Positions 17,909 through 26,358 of a stretch of DNA of 64,000 bases are shown here, piece after piece. How positions within the stretch are numbered: the first letter of the stretch is position 1; every line of letters begins with the position of its first letter. The notes beneath the pieces were generated by a model. The model worked only from the letters and a program-made list of their open reading frames with translations. It did no database searches and was not told the DNA's origin. The stretch is from positions 2,046,001 through 2,110,000 of the forward strand of contig NZ_CP013481.2 in assembly GCF_001465595.2 (NCBI RefSeq). The letters are read 5' to 3'. Source of the DNA: Pandoraea apista (lineage in GTDB: Bacteria > Pseudomonadota > Gammaproteobacteria > Burkholderiales > Burkholderiaceae). The position numbers and the translations under genes were made by a program.

Positions 17909-18210
17909 ACGTCAGTTCGGTGTTCTCGCTGTGATGCGTCTGGTGCTGTCGTTGCCGGCCGCATGGCGTACGGCATAAGCCATATGCCGCTCGCCGCTTG
18001 CCGCATCTCGCCGGGCTAATCAGGCGAGGTAGATGCGCACCCTCTGGCCGGCCGGTCGCCACCGCCGCCGGGAATGGCTATCATGACGCCATAAGGATCG
18101 TCCGCCCGCCCGGCACTCCCGGAGAGGTCGGCGACGGACCCGCGACCGACCGGGCGCAAATTCCGCGAGCCGGCCTGTCGCGCCAACCGGAACACCCCCA
18201 AGGACTCCCC
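17909..18210. other. Intergenic region before the M20 dipeptidase
   Basis: About 300 nt, GC-rich, with no gene, repeat or terminator that I can support. The AAGGA ribosome site of the next gene lies at its end. Confidence 0.3.
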
Positions 18211-19671
18211 ATGACCGACACAGTCACCCCGACTCAGCCGTCGCTCGATACGGCGGCATTGCGCGAATTCGTCGAGCGCAAATGGAACGACGAAATTCTG
18301 CACGCGCTGACCGATTACATTGCCGTCCCCGCCAAGAGCCCGGGCTTCGATGCCGATTGGGCGCGCAACGGCTACATCGATCGCGTGGTGCGCGACGCTG
18401 CGCAGTGGGCAGAGCGTCAGCCGGTGAAGGGACTGAAGCTCGAAGTGATTCGTCTGGAAGGCCGCACGCCGGTGATCTTCTTTGAAGCCCCGGCCACGCG
18501 TTCCGGCAGCAGCGAGACGATCGTGCTCTACGGTCACCTCGATAAGCAACCCGAGTTCGACGGATGGCGCAAGGACCTCGGCCCGTGGACGCCCAAGTTC
18601 GAGGACGGCAAGCTCTATGGCCGTGGCGGCGCGGACGACGGCTACGCCATCTACGCCAGCGTAACGGCGCTTGCAGCGCTCGATGCGCAAGGTGTGGAGC
18701 GTCCGCGCTGTGTGGGTCTCATCGAGACCTGCGAAGAGTCCGGCAGCTACGATCTTCTGCCGTATGTCGACGCCTTGCGTGAACGTCTGGGCCGTGTCGG
18801 TCTGGTCGTCTGCCTCGATTCCGGGGCGGGCAACTACGACCAGTTGTGGCTGACGACGTCGCTGCGTGGCCTGATCTCCGGCAGCCTCGAAGTGCAGGTG
18901 CTCGACGAGGGCATTCACTCGGGCGGCTACGGCGGCATTGCGCCGTCGAGCTTTCGCATCATGCGCCAGTTGTTCGAGCGTCTTGAAGATGCCGGCACCG
19001 GCAACGTGCTGCCGCAGGGCTTTCATACCCCGATCCCGTTGCAGCGTCTGAAAGAGGCCGAAGCCACCGCCCGTATTCTTGGCGACGACGTCTGGAAAAA
19101 GATGCCGTGGGCTTGCGGACAAGACGGTTTGTCGGTGCTGCCGACCACGACCGATCCGAAGGAGGCGCTGCTCAATTCGACGTGGCGTCCGTCGTTGTCG
19201 GTGACGGGGGCTGCCGGTTTGCCCGCGTTGGCCGATGCCGGGAATGTGTTGCGTCCGCGTACGGCGTTCAAGCTGTCGCTACGGTTGCCGCCGCTCGTTG
19301 ACGCCGCCAAAGCCGTGGCCGAACTCAAGTCGCTGCTCGAACTCGATCCGCCGTACAACGCGAAGGTGACGTTCAAGTCCGACGCCGGCGCGGCTTCCGG
19401 TTGGAACGCCCCCGACGTTGCACCGTGGCTCACGTCGGCGCTCAATACGGCATCGCAACGGCACTACGGAGCGGATGTGGCGTACATCGGGCAGGGCGGC
19501 ACGATCCCGCTGATGAATACGCTGCAAGCCGGATTCCCGACGGCGCAGTTCATGGTGTGCGGCGTGCTTGGCCCGAAGTCGAACGCGCACGGCCCGAACG
19601 AATTCCTGCACGTGCCTTATGCGAAGAAGCTGACCGCTGCGGTCGCCGAGGTGATCGCTTTGGCGCCGTAA
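18211..19671 (+). CDS. M20-family metallopeptidase (dipeptidase)
   Basis: 486 residues from ATG 18211 (AAGGA 8 nt upstream). The M20 zinc peptidase signature is visible: VLYGHLDKQPEF (first His/Asp), KLYGRGGADDGYA (bridging Asp), IETCEESGSYD (catalytic Glu pair), CLDSGAGNYDQL, and a late His in NAHGPNEFLHVPY. Probably a cytosolic dipeptidase of the carnosinase/CNDP type that supplies amino acids. The gene converges on the amidohydrolase gene, with a terminator between. Confidence 0.9.
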   Translation: MTDTVTPTQPSLDTAALREFVERKWNDEILHALTDYIAVPAKSPGFDADWARNGYIDRVVRDAAQWAERQPVKGLKLEVIRLEGRTPVIFFEAPATRSGSSETIVLYGHLDKQPEFDGWRKDLGPWTPKFEDGKLYGRGGADDGYAIYASVTALAALDAQGVERPRCVGLIETCEESGSYDLLPYVDALRERLGRVGLVVCLDSGAGNYDQLWLTTSLRGLISGSLEVQVLDEGIHSGGYGGIAPSSFRIMRQLFERLEDAGTGNVLPQGFHTPIPLQRLKEAEATARILGDDVWKKMPWACGQDGLSVLPTTTDPKEALLNSTWRPSLSVTGAAGLPALADAGNVLRPRTAFKLSLRLPPLVDAAKAVAELKSLLELDPPYNAKVTFKSDAGAASGWNAPDVAPWLTSALNTASQRHYGADVAYIGQGGTIPLMNTLQAGFPTAQFMVCGVLGPKSNAHGPNEFLHVPYAKKLTAAVAEVIALAP

Positions 19672-19730
19672 GTCCGGCAAGCCGGGTGAGGCAGGTCTCG
19701 CGCCTCGATGGCGACGTGACGAGAGAAGAC

Positions 19731-19764
19731 AAAACGGGTCGCATGTTCGCGGCCCGTTTTGTTA
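19731..19764. terminator. Bidirectional terminator between convergent genes
   Basis: Hairpin AAAACGGG...CCCGTTTT (19731-19738 with 19753-19760) with extra GC pairs in the loop side. A/T tracts lie on both sides, so it can end transcription of the dipeptidase gene (plus) and of the amidohydrolase operon (minus). Confidence 0.8.
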
Positions 19765-19782
19765 TGTCGAGGCGGGATGCGT

Positions 19783-21036
19783 TCAGAGCCGATGCGTGGT
19801 GGCGTCAAGCACTTGTACGCCGCGCATGAAGTCGTCGAGATCCATGCTTTCGTGCGGATTGTGCGAGCCGTTGGCATTGCGCACGAACACCATGCCGCTT
19901 GGAATCCCGGCGTTGGCGAAGATGGCGGCGTCGTGACCGGCGCCACTCGGCACCCGCTCTTGCGGAAGATCGAGCATGCGGCAAGCGTCGACCAGCAGCG
20001 ACGACACCTGCGCATCCATGATCGCGGGGGCCGACGCCAGCCGCCGGTCGAACACGAACTGCACACCGCGATCGCGCTCGATGGCGCGGCACTCGGTACG
20101 CATCAATTCGTAGAACACATCGAGCGTATCGGAACTCTGGCTGCGGACTTCCAGACTGAAATCCACTTTGCCCGGAATGCGCGAGATGGCGTGCTCGGCG
20201 GGATCGGTGCCGACGATGCCGGTGGTCACGACCAGATCGATGCCGCGCTCCAGCAGGGCGCGCCAATGCTCGTCGAGTCGTGTGATGAGGTCCGCCACCG
20301 CGAACATGGCATCGTGACGCAGCCAGCGCGGCACGGCTCCCGAGTGGCCGGCTTCCCCCACGCATGACACGCGGTTATGCCGCACGTTGCCGCGAATACC
20401 GGGCACGATGGCCACGGGCATGTTGCGCGCGATCATCACCGGACCCTGTTCGATGTGGAGTTCCAGCCACGCCTTGGCCCGCGAGACGTCGAACAGCAGA
20501 GCGCCGTCGCGAATCGCGTCGATATCGGCGCCCGCCTCGGCCATGCATGCCGCGAGCGTTCGGCCATGCGTGCGATGGGGCATAGCCAGATCGGCGTCGT
20601 TCAGTTTGCCGAACAGTGCGCTCGAGCCCATGTACGCCTTGCCGAACCATGCGCTTTCCTCGCCGCGCAAGGCGAGTACGCGCACCGGCGTGGTGGTGCG
20701 GCGCTCGCTGCGCCGTTGTTCGACAAGGCACAACAGCCCGGCGACGATACCGGCCAGACCATCGTAATTGCCGCCTTGCGGCACCGAATCGAGATGCGAG
20801 CCAATCCATGTGGCGGGAGCGTCGCCAGTGTCGTCGGGCAGGGTGAAGATCAGGTTGGCGGCGCGGTCGCGTGCGACGGCCAGTCCTTGATGCCCGGCCC
20901 ATTCCGTCAGATACGAGGCGGCGGCATTCTCGCCTTCGCCGTAGCTGTCGCGGGTGATGCCGACACCGTCGTTGCCAAGACGGCGCAGATCGGTGAAGAG
21001 TTGCTCGGCCAGCGGGGCCAGCGCGTTCAGTTCCAT
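19783..21036 (-). CDS. M20-type Zn-dependent N-carbamoyl amino acid amidohydrolase (candidate ureidosuccinase)
   Basis: 417 residues, hydantoinase/carbamoylase (HyuC / allantoate amidohydrolase / beta-ureidopropionase) family. Metal and substrate motifs: GSHLDSVPQGGNYDG, LRGEESAWFGKAYMGS, HIEQGPVM and SGAGHDAAIF. Such enzymes remove the carbamoyl group of ureido acids, releasing CO2, NH3 and an amino acid. It is the last gene of a transporter-pyrK-pyrD operon, so N-carbamoyl-L-aspartate (product of dihydroorotate opening) is the most logical substrate. This is inferred from context; the family has several substrates. Confidence 0.85.
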   Translation of the reverse strand: MELNALAPLAEQLFTDLRRLGNDGVGITRDSYGEGENAAASYLTEWAGHQGLAVARDRAANLIFTLPDDTGDAPATWIGSHLDSVPQGGNYDGLAGIVAGLLCLVEQRRSERRTTTPVRVLALRGEESAWFGKAYMGSSALFGKLNDADLAMPHRTHGRTLAACMAEAGADIDAIRDGALLFDVSRAKAWLELHIEQGPVMIARNMPVAIVPGIRGNVRHNRVSCVGEAGHSGAVPRWLRHDAMFAVADLITRLDEHWRALLERGIDLVVTTGIVGTDPAEHAISRIPGKVDFSLEVRSQSSDTLDVFYELMRTECRAIERDRGVQFVFDRRLASAPAIMDAQVSSLLVDACRMLDLPQERVPSGAGHDAAIFANAGIPSGMVFVRNANGSHNPHESMDLDDFMRGVQVLDATTHRL

Positions 21037-21105
21037 GAGTGTGCTTCTTTTGTGTGCTTCTTTTCGCGTGAGGCTTTGCGAGGGTTACGTAAAACGTGTG
21101 ACGGC

Positions 21106-22056
21106 TCAGCCGGACTGCTGCGCAAAGCGCAGCCAGCGGTCGGTCAACTGGGCGTCGAGCGCGACGGCGCCGGTGAGCGTTGCGATGCGTTCGACGGCTT
21201 GCGCCTCGCAATACGCTGTCAACCCGTCGATGATGTGTCCCATCACGGCCGGATCGCGGAACGACGCGGTACCGACTTGCACCGCCGAGGCTCCCGCGAG
21301 CATGAACTCCACGGCGTCGTCTGCCGTTTCGATACCGCCGCAGCCGATGATCGGGATGCGCACCGCCCGATGGCACTGATGCACGAGCCGGACGGCGAGC
21401 GGCTTGATCGCCGGGCCCGAGAGTCCCCCCATGACGTTGCCCAGTTTGGGCTTGCGCGTGCGCACATCGATGGCCATGCCCAGTACGGTGTTGCCCATGA
21501 CGATGGCGTCGGCACCGGCGTCTTCCGCCGCTTTGGCGATCAACGCGATCTGTCCGGCGTTGGGGGTGAGCTTCACCCACAACGGATGCGAGGTGCGCCG
21601 GCGAATGGCGCTCACGGCCTTGTAAGTGGTCTCGGGCAGCATGGCAAAGGCCATGCCGTCGGCTTCAAGGTTCGGGCAGGAGATGTTCGCTTCGATGGCC
21701 GCGACTTCCGGCAGCGACAGCGTCTCGCAGGCTTCCCCGAAAGACTCCGCCGTGTCGGCCGAGACGGACACCACGACTGGCGTATCGAAACGCGTATAGG
21801 CGGGCAACACGTCCCGCCGGTAGGCGTCGAGCCCCTTGCTCGGAATGCCGATGGAGTTGAGCATGCCGCTGGCGGTCTCGGCCACGCGCGGTGTCGGATT
21901 ACCCGCACGCGTTACTGGCGAGACACTCTTGATGACGAGCGCACCGAGCCGGGTCAGGTCCAGCGCTTCGGCGTATTCGACCGCGAAGCAGCCAGAGGCC
22001 GGCATGACCGGATTGCGCAGCGTCAGCGATCCGATGCGTACGGAAAGATCAGCCAA
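21106..22056 (-). CDS. Dihydroorotate dehydrogenase, class 1B catalytic (PyrD-type) subunit
   Basis: 316 residues from TTG 22056, which overlaps the pyrK-like stop by 8 nt and has GGGGAGGTG just before. FMN-binding TIM barrel. Class 1 features: ASGMLNSIGIPSKG, the NISCPN motif with catalytic Cys, WVKLTPN, and GCGGIETADDAVEF (FMN phosphate site). Classical proteobacteria make pyrimidines with a quinone-dependent class 2 enzyme, so a 1B enzyme next to an amidohydrolase points to catabolism of orotate or a similar ring. No C-terminal ferredoxin domain, unlike dihydropyrimidine dehydrogenase. Confidence 0.88.
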   Translation of the reverse strand: MADLSVRIGSLTLRNPVMPASGCFAVEYAEALDLTRLGALVIKSVSPVTRAGNPTPRVAETASGMLNSIGIPSKGLDAYRRDVLPAYTRFDTPVVVSVSADTAESFGEACETLSLPEVAAIEANISCPNLEADGMAFAMLPETTYKAVSAIRRRTSHPLWVKLTPNAGQIALIAKAAEDAGADAIVMGNTVLGMAIDVRTRKPKLGNVMGGLSGPAIKPLAVRLVHQCHRAVRIPIIGCGGIETADDAVEFMLAGASAVQVGTASFRDPAVMGHIIDGLTAYCEAQAVERIATLTGAVALDAQLTDRWLRFAQQSG

Positions 22057-22990
22057 AGTCCACCTCCCCGACGACGTCGCGAATCGGAAACACCGGGCCC
22101 TCCCGGCACACGCGCAGGAATTGCTTGTCGCCATCGCGATCGAACAGGCGCACGCACGACAGGCAAACCCCCATGCCGCACGCCATGCGTTGTTCCATCG
22201 CGACCTCGGCCGTGATGTGCGGATGCGCATGCAGCACACGCTGGAGCAGCATCAATAAACGATGCGAGCCGCAGGTGTAGACAGCGTCGTGCGGCGCGGC
22301 GTCGAGCAGAGCACGTATGCGCGGCTCCAGGGCGTCTACGGCCGACGAGCCGTCGGTGTCGAACACGCAATGCACGTCGGCCAGTGCGCGGGCTTCGGGC
22401 GAGCGCAGAAATTCGTCGTGCATCAGGTCGGCTTCGCTGCGGGCCGACATGACGACCGTCAACTTCAGCCCGGCCGCCGCCGCCCGTTGCACTAGCGGCG
22501 CCATCGTCGCCAGCCCGACCCCGCGCGCGACCAGCATCACGCGTTGCCATTGCGAAGACTGGGTATTAAGCGTGAACGTATTGCCAAGCGGGCCGACGAT
22601 ATCGAGCGTTGCCCCTTCCAACAGGGTGGCAAGGGCGCGCGTGCCAACGCCAGTGACGTTGTAGAGAAACTCGATGGTGTCCGGCTCGGGGCCCGTGCCG
22701 TACACGCTCATCGGGCGCAGCAGGAAGGGGGCGTCGCTCAGCGTGACCGGACACTTCAGTTGGTAGAACTGGCCGGGCTGCGTGGTGAGGGCGATGGGCG
22801 CATCGGCTTGCAGACGCAAATAGCGGTAACGTGCGTTGACGGCGCGGTGCGTGAGCACGCGGCAGCGATGCGCGGCGACCGTAGGCGCTCGGCAAGACAC
22901 ATCGTGCGTGCCGTGTGCGTCGTGCGTGTCCGAGGGCGCATACCCCAATGGGTGGGCGACGTCGGTACGCGACAGGGTGGCAACTGACAT
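22049..22990 (-). CDS. Dihydroorotate dehydrogenase electron-transfer (PyrK-type) subunit
   Basis: 313 residues. Ferredoxin-reductase-like FAD and NAD domains: TTQPGQFYQLKCP and FLLRPMSVYGTG (FAD), MLVARGVGLATMAPLV (NAD side). A C-terminal [2Fe-2S] site follows: ACGMGVCLSC with a fourth Cys in RVCREG. PyrK passes electrons between NAD(H) and the FMN of PyrDB. The N-terminus is about 40 residues longer than usual and His/Asp-rich (DTHDAHGTHD). CCGGAG precedes ATG 22990. Confidence 0.88.
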   Translation of the reverse strand: MSVATLSRTDVAHPLGYAPSDTHDAHGTHDVSCRAPTVAAHRCRVLTHRAVNARYRYLRLQADAPIALTTQPGQFYQLKCPVTLSDAPFLLRPMSVYGTGPEPDTIEFLYNVTGVGTRALATLLEGATLDIVGPLGNTFTLNTQSSQWQRVMLVARGVGLATMAPLVQRAAAAGLKLTVVMSARSEADLMHDEFLRSPEARALADVHCVFDTDGSSAVDALEPRIRALLDAAPHDAVYTCGSHRLLMLLQRVLHAHPHITAEVAMEQRMACGMGVCLSCVRLFDRDGDKQFLRVCREGPVFPIRDVVGEVDFG

Positions 22991-23053
22991 GAGGGCTCCG
23001 GAGGGTGAGGGCTGGCGTGGCGCGCGGCGGGGACGTCGCGCATCTCGTTCTCG

Positions 23054-24316
23054 TTATTCGAGTTCAACGCCTTTGAGTTCGGGGATCAGGAATCGCGTCG
23101 CGATCATGTCGAGCACATACAGGCTCGCGAGCAGCGCAATGGCAATCTGGAACGAGTAGCGGGCGGCAAGCGCGCCCACGACGACCGGCCCGAGCCCGCC
23201 GATGGCGCGCCCGATGTTCCACAGCACGTTCTGTGCGGTGGCGCGTGCCGCAGTGGGATAAGCCTCGGACATGAGCGTGCCGTAGCCGCCGACCATGCCG
23301 TTCACGAACATGCCCATCAGCGCGCCGGCGAACAGCATGACCGTCGGATCGGTGAGTTGGGCGTAGACGAGGACCATGACCACGGCGCCCGCCTGATACA
23401 GCAGGAACGTGGGCCGGCGTCCGATACGGTCGGCCAGTTGCCCGAAGGCCCACACGCCGATCATCATGCCGATCACGGTGGCCGCGGTCCAAAGACCGGA
23501 CTTCGTGAGCGAGAAGCCGAGCTTCTGTGAGAGGAACGTCGGCAGCCAGATCATGATCCCGTAGTAGCCGAAGTTCTGAACCGAACAGAGGATCACGATG
23601 CCCAGACTCACGCGCGTGGTGCGGGCATCCTTCACGAGCAGACGGAAGGCGTTGCTGCCCGCGCCCGATTTCGCGGCTTTGCCGCTGCGCCGGACAAAGA
23701 CTTCAGGCTCGTGCAGCTTGTTACGCAGCACCCACGCGACGAGTGCCGGCAGCACCCCCACGAGGAACATGCCCCGCCAGCCGATATGCATCAGCAGCAG
23801 CGGCGTGAGCAGCGCGGCGGCGAGCACACCCGTCTGCCAGCCGAGCGCGACGTACGACGAGACACGTGCGCGCTTCGCCGCAGGCCACGCTTCGGCGGCC
23901 AGCGCCATGCCGATGCCGAACTCGCCGCCCAGTCCGATGCCCGCAATCGTGCGATACACCAGCAAGTCCCAGAAACCCTGGGCAAACGCGCACAGGCCCG
24001 TGAAGACCGCGAATAGCAGAATCGTCCACGTGAGCATGCGCACGCGCCCGTAGCGATCCGAGAGGGCACCGAACAGAATGCCGCCCGCGACGGCACCGAT
24101 CAATGTCCACGTCACGAGCGCGCCGGCTTGTCCGGGCGAGAGGTGCAGGCCGGCCGTAATCGCCGGCAGCATGAAGCCGAGAATCAGCAGATCGAAGCCG
24201 TCCATCGCGTAGCCGATGGCGGAGCCCGCGAGCGCTTTCCAAGCGTAAGGAGTGACGATGTCGTCAGACGTGGCGTCCGCGCGTTGCGCACTCGGTGTGT
24301 TCAGGTTGGCTTCCAT
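23054..24316 (-). CDS. MFS transporter, aromatic-acid/proton symporter type
   Basis: 420 residues with 12 predicted membrane helices. The early DGFDLLILGFMLPAI and the loop GALSDRYGRVRML are typical of the AAHS (PcaK/BenK-like) branch that imports aromatic and other ring carboxylates. The middle loop is acidic/basic and cytosolic. It heads the operon with pyrK, pyrD and the amidohydrolase. A perfect 9-bp-arm palindrome lies about 72 nt upstream. Orotate, an aromatic carboxylate, would fit as substrate; this is inference. Confidence 0.88.
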   Translation of the reverse strand: MEANLNTPSAQRADATSDDIVTPYAWKALAGSAIGYAMDGFDLLILGFMLPAITAGLHLSPGQAGALVTWTLIGAVAGGILFGALSDRYGRVRMLTWTILLFAVFTGLCAFAQGFWDLLVYRTIAGIGLGGEFGIGMALAAEAWPAAKRARVSSYVALGWQTGVLAAALLTPLLLMHIGWRGMFLVGVLPALVAWVLRNKLHEPEVFVRRSGKAAKSGAGSNAFRLLVKDARTTRVSLGIVILCSVQNFGYYGIMIWLPTFLSQKLGFSLTKSGLWTAATVIGMMIGVWAFGQLADRIGRRPTFLLYQAGAVVMVLVYAQLTDPTVMLFAGALMGMFVNGMVGGYGTLMSEAYPTAARATAQNVLWNIGRAIGGLGPVVVGALAARYSFQIAIALLASLYVLDMIATRFLIPELKGVELE

Positions 24317-24387
24317 GATCGATTCCTGTGAGGCGGCGAAGCGGCGTGGCGATTGACCTGGCGCCGCATTCGTCCAATCTCGTCAAA

Positions 24388-24407
24388 TTGTCTAAATTTT
24401 TAGACAA
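24388..24407. promoter_or_regulatory. Operator 1 of the orotate-type regulon
   Basis: Perfect palindrome TTGTCTAAATTTTTAGACAA (9-bp arms, 2-nt centre) in the leader of the MFS operon. Shares GTCTA-N6-TAGAC with two other sites (24804-24819, 26159-26174) within 1.8 kb. The likely binder is the XRE protein encoded at 26320/26359. Confidence 0.8.
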
Positions 24408-24465
24408 TCAAGTGAAAAAAAGCCGCCGGGGATGGGCATCGAGACTCGCTCGTCGTCACGCCACG

Positions 24466-24789
24466 TCACGCATAGATCTCGGCGGTCAGTTGCGCGGCAA
24501 AGCCGTTCAACGAGGCAAGAAAGCTCGCATCGGAGGTTGCTGCGGCGTCGCGCAACATCGTGGCATAGGCTTTGGTGCGAGCGAGGAATGCCTGAAACGT
24601 CTCGCCGTTCGCGGCAATGCCCGATTGACGCTCCGCGAAAGTCTGCGCGGCCTGCGCCAGCAACAGCAACGCAGCAGACTCGCGTGTAGCGGTCTTCGAC
24701 GCATGGAGACAACGCGCGGCAAAGTCTTCAATGTCGGACAGACCGACGGTGTCGCGCTGTAACCAGACGCATGCAAGTTGCAGATCCAT
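24466..24789 (-). CDS. Small helical protein inside the regulon
   Basis: 107 residues from ATG 24789 (GGAGAG upstream); in-frame ATGs at 24792 and 24801 are also possible, but the latter sits against the operator. All-helical, Ala/Leu-rich, with two Cys (LACVWLQRDTVG and ARCLHASK). No family recognised. It has its own copy of the operator immediately upstream, so it is regulated with the transporter operon and porin. It may be a regulator-like or chaperone-like accessory; unknown. Confidence 0.7.
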   Translation of the reverse strand: MDLQLACVWLQRDTVGLSDIEDFAARCLHASKTATRESAALLLLAQAAQTFAERQSGIAANGETFQAFLARTKAYATMLRDAAATSDASFLASLNGFAAQLTAEIYA

Positions 24790-24803
24790 CATGCTCTCCA
24801 TCT

Positions 24804-24819
24804 GTCTAAATATTTAGAC
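24804..24819. promoter_or_regulatory. Operator 2 of the orotate-type regulon
   Basis: Perfect 16-bp palindrome GTCTAAATATTTAGAC immediately upstream of the small helical protein gene. The arm sequence is identical to operator 1. AT content suggests it overlaps the -10 region, which would give repression. Confidence 0.8.
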
Positions 24820-24960
24820 TAAACGAACCCGACAAGGCAGGCAAGACGAAAATAATCGGGTCAAACCCTGATTTCGTGGCGGTGCGACGGCACGCTTCAA
24901 GGGCGGCAATCGTGTGCCGTCGCACACCTCGGGAAGGCTGGCCGAGTGGCCTGCCTTCGC

Positions 24961-26013
24961 TCAGAACTTCATGCGCAGGCCGGCGCCGTAGGTCTGTCCG
25001 GTCGACATGTCACTCATGTGGTCATACTTGTACGCGGCGTAAATGTCCGTGCGTTTGGACAGCGGGTAGTCGTAGCCAAGGGCCCACGTGGTACGGCGCT
25101 GGTTGTCGCCCGAACCGTTCGAGCCGGTGTAGGCGACCGAAGCGAGCACGCTGCCGCGGCCGAGCGGAACCGAGGCGCCCAACTGCCCGGTATTGGCGTG
25201 GAAGTTGCCGCTCGCGGCCTGACTCGCGATGAGCATGTATTGGGCGAAGACCTTCACCACGGCGAAGTCGTACGAGAGGCCGAGTTGTGCCGTGTTCTGG
25301 TTGGTCAGCCCGGTAACGCCCGGCAACTGCGAGCCGAAGTCGCCCGGTGTCGCACTGAAATTCACGTATTGATAGTTCACGGCCGCAGCGAACGGGCCGT
25401 TGGCATAGGTGATCGCAGCAGCCCACTTCTTAGCGCTATGGTCGGTCGGGCTGTTGCCGGTCGCATAGAGCAGTGTGCCCGCCATGCCGGCATACGTTGG
25501 CGACGTATATGCCACGGCGTTGTTCCATGCCGAATCGCCCACCACGCCCTGCGTCCCCAGACCCTTGTAGGTGTGGAAGATCATTGGCGAGAAGGTGTAC
25601 GAGTTGTTAAACGGGTTGAACTGGATCGTGGCGAGATAAAGCGGGGTGGTGATGCGGCCGAGGCGCAAGGTGCCAAGCGCGTTTGACAGACCCACGTAAG
25701 CATTGCGCGAGAAGAAGCTATCGCCGGCGAAGCGGCCGTACGTTCCGTTATTCGGCTGGAAGTAGCTCTCCAGCACGAACAGCGCGCTGTTGCCGCCGCC
25801 AAGGTCTTCGGTGCCGGCCAGCCCCCAATACGACGTGGTCATGCCGCCACCTTGCTGCACCACAGCGGCGTTGCCGCCGGGGTTCTTCACCGAGCCGACA
25901 TAGGCATCTGCCAGGCCATAGAAGCTCACGCTCGATTGCGCGTGAGCGGTGGTTGCGAGCGTCGCGGCGCTCAGTGCGGCGGCGCCAGCCACCTTGTGCC
26001 AGGTTTTCATCAT
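24961..26013 (-). CDS. Gram-negative (OmpC-like, Burkholderiales type) porin
   Basis: 350 residues. A signal peptide (MMKTWHKVAGAAALSAATLA..., cleavage after AHA) precedes QSSVSFYGLADAYVG, the start of the first strand that is typical of the 16-strand porins of beta-proteobacteria. It ends in aromatic MKF, the outer-membrane assembly signal (YGAGLRMKF). It has a good AGAGGG before ATG 26013 and shares the operator with the transporter operon, so it probably admits the same substrate. Confidence 0.9.
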   Translation of the reverse strand: MMKTWHKVAGAAALSAATLATTAHAQSSVSFYGLADAYVGSVKNPGGNAAVVQQGGGMTTSYWGLAGTEDLGGGNSALFVLESYFQPNNGTYGRFAGDSFFSRNAYVGLSNALGTLRLGRITTPLYLATIQFNPFNNSYTFSPMIFHTYKGLGTQGVVGDSAWNNAVAYTSPTYAGMAGTLLYATGNSPTDHSAKKWAAAITYANGPFAAAVNYQYVNFSATPGDFGSQLPGVTGLTNQNTAQLGLSYDFAVVKVFAQYMLIASQAASGNFHANTGQLGASVPLGRGSVLASVAYTGSNGSGDNQRRTTWALGYDYPLSKRTDIYAAYKYDHMSDMSTGQTYGAGLRMKF

Positions 26014-26358
26014 TCCCTCTTTGTTTGTATAAATTTCTGGACGGCGCGCAGGCTATCACTGCCGGCACGTGGAGTCACCCCCCCAAAACACCACAGGCTT
26101 GCCCTCGGGGCAGGGCATTCCCACGCCATGGGGTATCCGTGATCGGGATCGTGCAGATGTCTAAAAAAATAGACAATCGAAAAAATAATCGGTGGATCGA
26201 TGTGGGGTGTTTGCGACAGTGCCGGAAGGGAAACTGCGTGTCGGCAACGACAAAGGCCTGACATCGAGACGAGCAACCGACCGGTATAATTCCGGCACTG
26301 CAATGCGGGTGCGGCGCGTTTGGCTGACCCGGGCATTGGCAATCCGACAGGGGGCGAT
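26014..26358. other. Divergent regulatory region between porin and XRE regulator
   Basis: About 345 nt containing operator 3 and a consensus -10 TATAAT at 26284-26289 directed to the regulator. A GC-rich inverted repeat around 26098-26118 (TTGCCCTCGGGGCAGGGC) is also present, of unclear role. No small gene is supported. Confidence 0.5.
26159..26174. promoter_or_regulatory. Operator 3 of the orotate-type regulon
   Basis: GTCTAAAAAAATAGAC: same GTCTA-N6-TAGAC frame as the other two sites, with an A-run in the centre. It lies 146 nt before the porin and about 185 nt before the regulator gene, so it may control both. Confidence 0.7.

Noticed and set aside
20377-22215. 612-codon plus-strand frame
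   Set aside because: Opposite the amidohydrolase and pyrD genes with solid motifs; no ribosome site.
21106-22990. Dihydropyrimidine (uracil) dehydrogenase PreAT reading of the pyrDK pair
   Set aside because: No C-terminal ferredoxin domain in the PyrD-type subunit, and the partner has the PyrK layout with a single C-terminal [2Fe-2S] site.
24930-24960. tRNA-like string GGCTGGCCGAGTGG near the porin stop
   Set aside because: Resembles a tRNA D-arm start but no acceptor, anticodon or T-arm pairing follows.
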